From Sinorhizobium fredii USDA 205 (GTDB lineage Bacteria > Pseudomonadota > Alphaproteobacteria > Rhizobiales > Rhizobiaceae), in assembly GCF_001461695.1 (NCBI RefSeq), contig NZ_AUTC01000130.1, positions 18,167 through 82,166 of the forward strand: a stretch of 64,000 nt of DNA, in the 5' to 3' direction. Positions 57,093-64,000 of this stretch are shown here, piece after piece; position 1 is the first letter of the stretch, and each line of letters starts with the position of its first letter. The notes under the pieces were generated by a model, which saw nothing but the letters and a program-made list of their open reading frames with translations, did not search any database and was not told where the DNA came from. Both the position numbers and the translations under genes were made by a program.

Positions 57093-57566
57093 ATGTCCAA
57101 AACCACCAGGGCAACACAGACGCTCGCCAAGGCCGGCGTCGCCTTCACGGTGCACAGCTACGATTACGATCCGGGCGCCGAACGCGTCGGATTGCAGGCG
57201 GCCGAAGCGCTCGGCGAGGACCCGTCGCGCGTCTTGAAGACGCTGATGGCGGCGGTGGACGGCAAGCCGGTCTGCTGCATCGTGCCGTCGGATCGCGAAG
57301 TCAGCATGAAGAAGCTCGCCGCCGCTTTCGGCGGCAAGTCGGCGAGCATGATGAAGCCGGCCGATGCCGAGCGGCTGACCGGCTACCACGTCGGCGGCAT
57401 CAGCCCGTTCGGCCAGAAAAAGCTCGTGCCGACCGCAATCGAGGAAGCCGCACTCGGCGAAGCGCTGGTCTTCATCAATGGTGGCCAGCGCGGCCTGCAG
57501 GTGCGGCTTGACCCGAAGGACGCGCAGGCGGTCCTCAAGGCGATCGGCGCGTCCTTGATCGCCTGA
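57093..57566 (+). CDS. ybaK: Cys-tRNA(Pro)/Cys-tRNA(Cys) deacylase YbaK
   Basis: 157 residues of the INS/YbaK editing domain: DPSRVLKTLMAAVDGKPV (catalytic lysine), VPSDREVSMKKLAAAFGGKSA and GYHVGGISPFGQKK. It clears cysteine-mischarged tRNAPro. It begins 5 nt after the ArsC-like stop, so cotranscription is likely. Confidence 0.92.
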   Translation: MSKTTRATQTLAKAGVAFTVHSYDYDPGAERVGLQAAEALGEDPSRVLKTLMAAVDGKPVCCIVPSDREVSMKKLAAAFGGKSASMMKPADAERLTGYHVGGISPFGQKKLVPTAIEEAALGEALVFINGGQRGLQVRLDPKDAQAVLKAIGASLIA

Positions 57567-57587
57567 CGCTTTAGGCCGGCAAGCGCC

Positions 57588-58043
57588 TCAGACCAGCCGT
57601 GAAAGCAGCGTCGCGAGCTTCCTTGCGTCTGGGTCGCTGAGCTTCGCGCCGACGTGCTTCTCGATCGACCGCGAATAGGTCTCCCACATGCGCGCCCGCA
57701 TCGCCCGCCCCGCTTCGGTGACGGTGACCCAGCAGCCGCGGGCGTCCTCGCCATAGGCCTCTCGACGCACCAGCCCCTCCTTTTCCAACCGATCGATCAG
57801 GCGGGAAAGATTGTATTGGGCGAGCAGCGTCCGGGCCTCGATCTCGAAGGGGCGCAGCCGACCGGCTTCGGCCTTCACCAGCTCCCACAGCACGTCATAC
57901 CAGCCGAGCGGCGGCAGCCCTGCCGCCTTGAAGTCCTTTTCGATGGCAGCAAGCACGCGCTGCTGCGCCCGCATGAGCCCCACCCATGCCTCGGTGGTCG
58001 CCGATGTTGGCGCGCTTCGCTCTGATACATCCTCATCCTTCAT
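57588..58043 (-). CDS. MarR-family regulator
   Basis: 151 residues. The winged HTH is LLAQYNLSRLIDRLEKEGLVRREAYGEDARGCWVTVTEAGRAM (in part). It is divergent from a GST gene. An operator-like palindrome overlaps its own start codon, suggesting autoregulation plus control of the GST gene, a common arrangement for oxidant- or electrophile-sensing MarR proteins. Confidence 0.87.
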   Translation of the reverse strand: MKDEDVSERSAPTSATTEAWVGLMRAQQRVLAAIEKDFKAAGLPPLGWYDVLWELVKAEAGRLRPFEIEARTLLAQYNLSRLIDRLEKEGLVRREAYGEDARGCWVTVTEAGRAMRARMWETYSRSIEKHVGAKLSDPDARKLATLLSRLV

Positions 58044-58103
58044 AGATGCAGTTACATCTATCTTGACGAATTTGGCAAGGCATTATATATGCAACTGCAT
58101 CTA
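58043..58103 (+). promoter_or_regulatory. Two palindromic operators and promoter between MarR and GST genes
   Basis: Site 1 (58043-58060) centres on GATGCAGTTACATC and site 2 (58088-58103) on its inverse TATGCAACTGCATC; both fit a GATGCA-N2-TGCATC palindrome. A promoter for the GST gene fits between them: TTGACG (58063-58068), 17 nt, then TATATG (58086-58091) overlapping site 2. Repressor binding there would block the promoter; this is inference. Confidence 0.65.
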
Positions 58104-58127
58104 CTTCAACAAATAGTGGAAACCCCG

Positions 58128-58814
58128 ATGACCGCGTCCCTCACCCTGATCAGCCACCATCTCTGCCCCTATGTGCAACGCGCCGCGATCGCGCTTCACG
58201 AAAAGGGCGTGCCGTTCGAGCGCATCCATATCGACCTTGCGAACAAACCCGACTGGTTCCTAAAGATCTCGCCGCTCGGCAAGGTGCCGCTGCTGCGCGT
58301 TCCGCAAGACAAGGGCGAAGCGATCCTCTTCGAAAGCACGGTGATCTGCGAATACCTCGAGGAAACGCAGCCCGGCGCCAAGCTGCACCCGGCCGATCCT
58401 CTGACGAGGGCCCGCCACCGCGGCTGGATGGAATTCGGCTCGTCCATCCTTTCCGACCTCTGGCTCTACGAGACCACACAGGACATCGAGACACTCGAAG
58501 CCAAACGGAGCGTCCTCAAGACGAAGTTCGCGACGATCGGGGCGGAACTTGGTGACGGTCCCTATTTCGCCGGCTTCAATTTCAGCCTGGTCGACGCCGT
58601 CTTCGCGCCGATCTTCCGCTATTTCGACGTGTTCGACACGATCGCCGACCACGGCATCTTCGATGGCCTGCTGCGCGTCACCGCCTGGCGGAACGCACTG
58701 GCGGCGCGGCCGAGCGTCAAGGCAGCGGTCACTGACGACTACGCCGAGAGGCTGATGGCGTTTCTCGAGAAGCACGACGCGGTCTTGCTGAAAGCGGGAA
58801 AGATCGCGGCCTGA
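58128..58814 (+). CDS. Glutathione S-transferase-family protein (cysteine type)
   Basis: 228 residues: a thioredoxin-like N-terminus with LISHHLCPYVQRAAIAL (active-site Cys as in omega-class GST), KVPLLRVPQDKGEAILFESTVICEYLEE, in part, and a C-terminal helical domain (PYFAGFNFSLVDAVFAP). ATG 58128 is chosen over an ATG at 58089 that falls in the operator. Thiol transferase or dehydroascorbate-reductase-like activity is expected. Confidence 0.88.
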   Translation: MTASLTLISHHLCPYVQRAAIALHEKGVPFERIHIDLANKPDWFLKISPLGKVPLLRVPQDKGEAILFESTVICEYLEETQPGAKLHPADPLTRARHRGWMEFGSSILSDLWLYETTQDIETLEAKRSVLKTKFATIGAELGDGPYFAGFNFSLVDAVFAPIFRYFDVFDTIADHGIFDGLLRVTAWRNALAARPSVKAAVTDDYAERLMAFLEKHDAVLLKAGKIAA

Positions 58815-58896
58815 TTGGGGCATCGTAAAGCCTTCTGTTTTTGCGGGAAGCGGTCTAAAACGGGCGCACCCGCATAACATTCGAGAAGGAGTCGCC

Positions 58897-60153
58897 ATGA
58901 ACGCCCCCCTCCAGTCGGCCAGAAATCCCGTCGATGCCGCCAAGCTCGAAAAGCTCGCCGAGGTCGCTGTCAAGGTCGGCCTGCAATTGCTGCGCGGCCA
59001 GGACCTGGTGATGACCGCGCCGATTGCCGCGCTGCCTCTCGTGCGTCTGATCACCAAGCATGCGTATCAGGCCGGGGCCGGACTGGTGACGACCTTCTAT
59101 GCCGACGAGGAGGCGACGCTCGCCCGCTACGCCCATGCGCCTGACGAGAGCTTCGACCGGGCCAGCGACTGGCTGTATCAGGGCATGGCGAAGGCCTTTG
59201 CGGGCGGCGCGGCGCGTCTGGCGATCGCCGGCGACAATCCGATGCTGCTTTCGTCCGAGGACCCGCAGAAGGTGGCGCGCGCCAACAGGGCGAATTCGGT
59301 CGCCTACAAGCCGGCGCTCGAAAAGATCTCCAATTTCGACATCAACTGGAACATCGTCTCCTATCCGAATCCCTCCTGGGCGAAGCAGGTGTTCTCCGAC
59401 GATCCGGAAGCGATCGCCGTCGAGAAGCTGGCGAACGCGATCTTCGCGGCCTCCCGCGTCGACGTCGACGACCCGATCGCCGCCTGGGCGGAGCACAACG
59501 CCAACCTCCGCCGGCGTTCGGCCTGGCTGAACGACGAGCGCTTCGCCGCGCTGCATTTCACAGGTCCGGGTACCGACCTGACGGTCGGGCTTGCGGACGG
59601 CCACGAATGGCACGGCGGCGCCTCGACCGCGAAGAACGGCATCACCTGCAATCCGAACATTCCGACCGAGGAGGTCTTCACGACGCCGCATGCACTGCGT
59701 GTCGAGGGACATGTCTCGAGCACCAAGCCGCTGTCGCACCAGGGCACGCTGATCGACAACATCCAGGTGCGCTTCGAGGGCGGCCGCATCGTCGAGGCAA
59801 AGGCGTCGCGCGGCGAGGAAGTGCTGAAGAAGGTGCTCGACACCGACGAGGGCGCCCGCCGGCTCGGCGAAGTGGCGTTGGTGCCGCATTCCTCGCCGAT
59901 CTCGGCCTCCGGCATCCTCTTCTACAACACGCTCTTCGACGAAAACGCCTCCTGCCACATCGCGCTTGGCCAGTGCTATTCGAAGTGCTTCCTGGACGGC
60001 GCCAGCCTCAGCGAGGAGCAGATCCGCGCCCAGGGCGGCAATTCCAGCCTGATCCACATCGACTGGATGATCGGCTCCGGCGCGGTCGACATCGACGGCG
60101 TGCGCGCGGACGGCAGCCGTGTGCCGGTGATGCGTAAGGGCGAGTGGGCCTAA
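58897..60153 (+). CDS. M29-family aminopeptidase
   Basis: 418 residues of the thermophilic-type metalloaminopeptidase family M29. GTDLTVGLADGHEWHGG, GITCNPNIPTEEVFTTPH (metal-ligand Glu and His, in part), LGEVALVPHSSPIS and NASCHIALGQCY are typical. Two-metal exopeptidase of the cytosol. A hairpin follows the stop. Confidence 0.92.
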   Translation: MNAPLQSARNPVDAAKLEKLAEVAVKVGLQLLRGQDLVMTAPIAALPLVRLITKHAYQAGAGLVTTFYADEEATLARYAHAPDESFDRASDWLYQGMAKAFAGGAARLAIAGDNPMLLSSEDPQKVARANRANSVAYKPALEKISNFDINWNIVSYPNPSWAKQVFSDDPEAIAVEKLANAIFAASRVDVDDPIAAWAEHNANLRRRSAWLNDERFAALHFTGPGTDLTVGLADGHEWHGGASTAKNGITCNPNIPTEEVFTTPHALRVEGHVSSTKPLSHQGTLIDNIQVRFEGGRIVEAKASRGEEVLKKVLDTDEGARRLGEVALVPHSSPISASGILFYNTLFDENASCHIALGQCYSKCFLDGASLSEEQIRAQGGNSSLIHIDWMIGSGAVDIDGVRADGSRVPVMRKGEWA

Positions 60154-60167
60154 GCGATCAAACGACA

Positions 60168-60196
60168 ACTGCCGCGGCATGAAAGGCCGCGGCAGT
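60168..60196. terminator. Hairpin between convergent M29 and EamA genes
   Basis: 11-bp perfect stem ACTGCCGCGGC/GCCGCGGCAGT with a 7-nt loop, 14 nt after the M29 stop; no T-run on either side, so at best a weak or bidirectional terminator. Confidence 0.55.
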
Positions 60197-60215
60197 GCCC
60201 CCGCCAACCGGTGCA

Positions 60216-61100
60216 CTAGGCGCGGGCGGGCGCAGGGCGACCCACAATCTGCGCCTGCTGGCTCATCCAGACGCTGGCAAACACGACGACGATCCCGAGC
60301 AATTGTATGCCTGTCATCTGCTGGCCGAGCACACCCCAACCGAGCAGGATCGCGACGACGGGGCTGAGGAAGCCGAGCGGTGCGACCTGGGGCGGCTCCA
60401 GCCGTGACAGGCCGCGGAACCAGAGAAGATAGGTGAAGGCGGCGCCGATCAGGCCGAGATAGGCGAAGCCCATCAAATTGGATGCGGTGAGCGATGGCAG
60501 GGAGGGCTCGAAGAACAGAGCCACCGGCACGAGCAGAAGACCACCGGCCGCCAATTGCCAGGCGGTAAAGGTGAGCGGCGAGACCGGCGGCGTCCAATGA
60601 CGGCTGAGCACCGTCCCGAAAGCCATGGAAACCGCACCAGCCAGACCAGCCACTACACCGAGCGGATCGAGCGCGGCGCCGGGCGTCAGCACAAGCAGCG
60701 CGACTCCGGCTAGGCCGGCGACGCCGGCGACGACGCTCAGCGCCAGGATCGGCGAACCGAGCACGATACGCGACAGCACCACGACGATCAGCGGCTGGAT
60801 AGCGCCGACCGTCGCGGCAACACCGCCGGGCAGGCGGTAGGCGGAGACGAACAGCATCGCCCAGAAGAAGGAGAAGTTGAGCGCGCCGAGCAGGAAGCTG
60901 CGCGCCCACCAGATGCCTTTCGGCATTTGCCGTACGACGAGCAGCAGCAGGAGGCCCGCCGGCAGGGCTCTTAGCATCGCCACCGTCAGCGGGTAGCCGG
61001 CTGGCAGGAATTCGGTGGTAACCAGATAGGTACTTCCCCAGATGGCCGGGGCTATGGCCGTGAAGGCAATGTCGAGGTTTTTTGCTTGCATTTTCTTCAT
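60216..61100 (-). CDS. EamA/DMT-family transporter, MarR-linked
   Basis: 294 residues, ten hydrophobic helices in two EamA repeats (AIAPAIWGSTYLVTTEFLP, in repeat 1; MAFGTVLSRHWTPPVSPLT and YLGLIGAAFTYLLWFRGLS in repeat 2). The start at 61100 (MKKMQAK) or three codons later. It is divergent from a MarR gene with two strong palindromes in the gap, so an inducible exporter is likely. Confidence 0.87.
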   Translation of the reverse strand: MKKMQAKNLDIAFTAIAPAIWGSTYLVTTEFLPAGYPLTVAMLRALPAGLLLLLVVRQMPKGIWWARSFLLGALNFSFFWAMLFVSAYRLPGGVAATVGAIQPLIVVVLSRIVLGSPILALSVVAGVAGLAGVALLVLTPGAALDPLGVVAGLAGAVSMAFGTVLSRHWTPPVSPLTFTAWQLAAGGLLLVPVALFFEPSLPSLTASNLMGFAYLGLIGAAFTYLLWFRGLSRLEPPQVAPLGFLSPVVAILLGWGVLGQQMTGIQLLGIVVVFASVWMSQQAQIVGRPAPARA

Positions 61101-61107
61101 CTCAAGA

Positions 61108-61156
61108 ATCTTGATATCAAGATAACTCTAGCGCAATTTATCTTGACGTCAAGATA
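61108..61156. promoter_or_regulatory. Twin perfect palindromes between EamA and MarR genes
   Basis: ATCTTGATATCAAGAT (61108-61123) and TATCTTGACGTCAAGATA (61139-61156) are both perfect palindromes sharing ATCTTGA-TCAAGAT arms, with centres 32 bp apart (three turns). An overlapping TCAAGAATCTTGA (61102-61114) adds a third half-related palindrome next to the EamA start. Typical MarR operator architecture. Confidence 0.75.
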
Positions 61157-61218
61157 CCTGGATATTACAGCCATGACGAAGGCGCGGAGTGGCTCCGCCT
61201 GTCAGACCATGGGCGCAC

Positions 61219-61716
61219 ATGAAACACAGCGACAAGGACCACGTGGACAAGATCCTGGCACAGTGGCGCAGGGAGCGGCCGGAGTTGGACATCTCCGCCA
61301 TGGGTCCCCTCGGGCGCCTGGCACGGCTCCGGGTCCATGTCGCCCGGGAGCAGGAAACGGTTTTCGCCGAATACGATCTCACATCGGCAAGCTTCGATGT
61401 GCTGGCGACGCTGCGCCGCTCCGGTGCCCCCTTTCAACTTTCGCCCGGCGAGCTGCTTGCGGCGACAATGGTGACCTCCGGCACCATGACCAACCGCATC
61501 GACCAACTCGAAAGAGCACGCCTCGTCGAGCGGCTGGACAATCCCGAAGACCGGCGCGGCGTGATCATCGCGTTGACGCCGAACGGCTTGAAGCGCATCG
61601 ATGCCGCGGCGGCCGCCCACGTCGCCAATCAGCAGCGCCTCATCGCGGGCCTTGGGCCCGAAGAGCGGGAGGCGCTCGACGCGCTGCTTAGGAAATTTCT
61701 CGCGACATTCGAATGA
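61219..61716 (+). CDS. MarR-family regulator
   Basis: 165 residues: winged HTH with LTSASFDVLATLRRSGAPFQLSPGELLAATMVTSGTMTNRIDQLE (in part) and the wing LVERLDNPEDRRGVIIALT. ATG 61219 (MKHSDKDHVDKILAQW) is used; a GTG at 61189 is an alternative. It is divergent from the EamA exporter and, by the operators between them, probably represses both. Confidence 0.88.
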   Translation: MKHSDKDHVDKILAQWRRERPELDISAMGPLGRLARLRVHVAREQETVFAEYDLTSASFDVLATLRRSGAPFQLSPGELLAATMVTSGTMTNRIDQLERARLVERLDNPEDRRGVIIALTPNGLKRIDAAAAAHVANQQRLIAGLGPEEREALDALLRKFLATFE

Positions 61717-61721
61717 GCTGA

Positions 61722-62312
61722 TCAGATGCGGCTCACCAACGTGCGCACCCGATCGAGGTGGCGCTTGCGCTTCGCCTCCGTCGCCCGGTCCATGTCATGG
61801 AGGCTGATCATCCGGAAATCGAGGCGCTTGCTGCAGAAGGCGGCGATGCCGCGCTTGAGCAGGCGGCGAACCGGATTGCCCATATAGAGATGCACGACCC
61901 ACCAGGGCGAGCCGGTCGTCGTCAGTGCCCAGAAGAGCCTGATGTTTGTGAGGCGCGGGATGATGCGTCCGCCCGCCTGATCGTGCTCGAAGGCGACGCC
62001 GGGCGCAAAGACGCGATCGAAGAAGCCCTTGAGGATCGCCGGAAAATTGAACCACCACTGCGGAAAAACGAGTATCAGCCCGTCGGCCGCCTGAAGCCGC
62101 TCGATCCAGCCGGTGACCTCGGAGGCGTCATATCGCTCCGCAAAATAGCTGCCGCGGTCCGCGGCGGTCAGTCGCGGGTCGAACCCTTCTCGATAGAGAT
62201 CGAGCAGATCGACGCTGTGGCCGCGGCCTTCCAGGATCTCCTTGGCGGCTCGCGCGACGCTTGCCGCAAAGCTGTCCTCGAGCGGATGGGCGAGGACCAT
62301 CAGAATCCGCAT
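61722..62312 (-). CDS. NAD(P)H-dependent oxidoreductase, flavodoxin-like fold
   Basis: 196 residues of the NQO1/MdaB-like group: MRILMVLAHPLEDSFAASVA at the FMN/FAD site, LILVFPQWWFNFPAILKGFFDRVF (in part) at the substrate site, and FWALTTTGSPWWVV. ATG 62312 with GAGGGTGGCG upstream is chosen. Likely two-electron quinone reductase. Its 3' end meets that of the MarR gene. Confidence 0.87.
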   Translation of the reverse strand: MRILMVLAHPLEDSFAASVARAAKEILEGRGHSVDLLDLYREGFDPRLTAADRGSYFAERYDASEVTGWIERLQAADGLILVFPQWWFNFPAILKGFFDRVFAPGVAFEHDQAGGRIIPRLTNIRLFWALTTTGSPWWVVHLYMGNPVRRLLKRGIAAFCSKRLDFRMISLHDMDRATEAKRKRHLDRVRTLVSRI

Positions 62313-62325
62313 CGCCACCCTCCTC

Positions 62326-63909
62326 TTAGAACAAGCTGCCCTGCTTCGTCGGCACGACCGGCCGGCTCGCCCGCTTCTTCGGCGCTGGCGTCGGAGGAGC
62401 ACCCTCCTCGCCCGCAACCGCCGAAACGCTGCCGTCGGCAAATTCGAGCGACAGCGCCATGCCCGGCGTCACCGCCGCCGCCTGCTTTACCGGCTCGCCC
62501 GCGGCATCGCGCACCAGCGCGAAACCGCGCTGCAGGACATTGCGGTAGGACAGCGATTGCAGCACGCGGTCCTGCGCGGCGAGCGCGCCTTTCAGCCGAC
62601 GAAGCTCAGCGGCCATCGCACCATCGGCCCGCGCGCTCAAACCCGAAACTCGATCCGATGCACGGTGGAGCTGCCCCAAGAGGCGCGACGGGAAGGCTCG
62701 AAGCGATGCGTCGGCGGCAGAAACGCGCGCCTGCCGTCGATCGATCTGGCGCTCCACGCACCGCTCGGCCTTGTTCATCGCTTCGAGGAGATGACGCCGA
62801 TGATCGCGGATTCTCGTCGTCAGCAGTTCCGGCCGCAGATGCGCCCCAACGCGCTCGAAGCTGCGACGCTTGTTGGCGGTATTCATCTGCAGGCCGCGGC
62901 CGAGACCGGCGGCCGCCTCGTCGAAGCGTCTTCTTGGCAAGGCGAGCAACTGATCGAGCGAGGGAAGCGCCCGGGCCAGCGCGCGGAGCGCGTGGCGCCG
63001 GTGATCCATCTGCCGCGTGGCCGACGCCTGCAGGCGGGCGGAAAGATTGGCCACTTGTGCCTCGAGATCGGCCTTCACCGGCACCGCCATCTCGGCCGCG
63101 CCGGTCGGCGTCGGCGCCCGCTGGTCGGCGGCGTGGTCGATCAGCGTCCAGTCGGTCTCATGGCCGACAGCCGAGATCAGCGGAATGCCGGAGGCCGCCG
63201 CCGCCCGGACCACCGCCTCGTCGTTGAAGCCCCAGAGATCCTCAAGGCTGCCGCCGCCACGCGCCACGATCAGCACGTCCGGACGAGGAATAGGACCGTC
63301 TCCCTCCAGGGCATTGAAGCCCCGGATCGCCGCCGCGACCTCTTCGGACGCCCCGTCGCCCTGGACGCGCACCGGCCAGACGACCACGTGCACCGGGAAC
63401 CGATCGGCGATCCGGTGCAGGATGTCGCGGATGACCGCGCCCGTCGGCGAGGTGACGACGCCGATCACCTTCGGCATGAAGGGCAGCGGCCGCTTCCGCG
63501 CCGGGTCGAAAAGGCCCTCCGCGGCAAGCTTGCGCTTGCGCTCCTCAAGGAGCGCCATCAGCGCGCCAGCGCCGGCCGGCTCCAGCGAATCGATTACGAT
63601 CTGGTATTTCGACGAGCCGGGGAAGGTCGTGACCCGGCCGGTCGCAATGACCTCCATCCCTTCTTCCGGGCGGAATTTCAGCCGCGCAAAGGTGCCCTTC
63701 CAGATCACCGCTTCCATCCGGGCGCGATCGTCCTTCAGCGCGAAATAAGCATGGCCAGAGGAATGCGGCCCGCGATAGCCGGAAATCTCGCCGCGCACGC
63801 GAACATGCTCGAAGGCCTGCTCGAGCGTGCGCTTGATCGAGCCGGACAGTTCCGACACCGAATACTCGGCAACATTGGACGGAGAATCGGAATCGAAGGA
63901 AGAGGTCAT
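62326..63909 (-). CDS. xseA: Exodeoxyribonuclease VII large subunit
   Basis: 527 residues: N-terminal OB domain ([27 protein letters not shown], in part), the catalytic region [18 protein letters not shown] and [21 protein letters not shown], then a long coiled-coil and a C-terminal [14 protein letters not shown]. It degrades single-stranded DNA with XseB. ATG 63909 ([12 protein letters not shown]) is chosen. The 91 bases after it hold no recognisable gene. Confidence 0.95.
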   Translation of the reverse strand: MTSSFDSDSPSNVAEYSVSELSGSIKRTLEQAFEHVRVRGEISGYRGPHSSGHAYFALKDDRARMEAVIWKGTFARLKFRPEEGMEVIATGRVTTFPGSSKYQIVIDSLEPAGAGALMALLEERKRKLAAEGLFDPARKRPLPFMPKVIGVVTSPTGAVIRDILHRIADRFPVHVVVWPVRVQGDGASEEVAAAIRGFNALEGDGPIPRPDVLIVARGGGSLEDLWGFNDEAVVRAAAASGIPLISAVGHETDWTLIDHAADQRAPTPTGAAEMAVPVKADLEAQVANLSARLQASATRQMDHRRHALRALARALPSLDQLLALPRRRFDEAAAGLGRGLQMNTANKRRSFERVGAHLRPELLTTRIRDHRRHLLEAMNKAERCVERQIDRRQARVSAADASLRAFPSRLLGQLHRASDRVSGLSARADGAMAAELRRLKGALAAQDRVLQSLSYRNVLQRGFALVRDAAGEPVKQAAAVTPGMALSLEFADGSVSAVAGEEGAPPTPAPKKRASRPVVPTKQGSLF

Positions 63910-64000
63910 GCGCCCTTTGTAGCCGACCACGCCCGGAAGATCAGCAGTCAGAGCCGCCTATCAACGGTTTTTCTGGCGAAGGCCCGCCGTTGTGGCGGGG

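Overview
The window reads as a high-GC alphaproteobacterial chromosome of the Rhizobiaceae, most likely Sinorhizobium/Ensifer. Supporting signs are an IolC fused to a C-terminal DUF2090 domain, the iolR-iolC-iolD-iolE-iolB order, a PmtA-type phospholipid N-methyltransferase next to dnaN, and several families of short palindromic intergenic repeats resembling the rhizobial RIME elements. No rRNA, tRNA, prophage, transposase or CRISPR array was found.

Layout. 1-7 kb: myo-inositol catabolism (RpiR regulator, iolC, iolD, iolE, iolB), with RIME-type repeats in two of the gene junctions. 7-12.4 kb: GFA-fold protein, sugar-nucleotide-type epimerase, XRE and AraC regulators, EamA exporter, B3/B4 protein, small membrane protein. 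12.4-23.6 kb: prfC, a frameshifted dut, LysR/tautomerase pair, Lrp regulator with EamA and NIPSNAP genes, ChaC-like cyclotransferase, LysE exporter, cysK, comM, gshB. 23.7-29.2 kb: a glycerol-3-phosphate type ABC importer (ugpB-A-E-C) coupled to an endonuclease/exonuclease/phosphatase-family gene. 29.3-35.8 kb: yraN, rsmI, dnaN, pmtA, a histidine-phosphatase-like gene, pyrF, DUF1330, an NDUFA9-like protein. 36-42.4 kb: a 53-residue exported peptide, uppP, GST, queG, an SDR, an AT-rich 459-bp gap, an RlpA-like protein, an RsmB-like methyltransferase. 42.4-49.3 kb: an iron-linked cluster (imelysin, di-heme DUF1111, imelysin, DUF1513) preceded by an Irr-box-like palindrome and split by a frameshifted corA. 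49.3-64 kb: GNAT, PaaI thioesterase, MTA/SAH nucleosidase, guaA, a deacylase, an Lrp/aromatic aminotransferase pair, YitT, ArsC-like, ybaK, a MarR/GST pair, M29 aminopeptidase, an EamA/MarR pair, a quinone-reductase-like flavoprotein and xseA.

The most striking feature is the repeats. A ~196-bp inverted-repeat element sits in frame inside the di-heme DUF1111 gene (a second copy is intergenic at 7.5 kb). A 114-bp RIME1-like element sits in frame at the start of ugpA. A third family has three copies of about 100 nt whose two hairpins show compensatory base changes. Other notable points are two apparent 1-nt deletions (dut, corA) and three regulator/target pairs with clear operator-like repeats between them.
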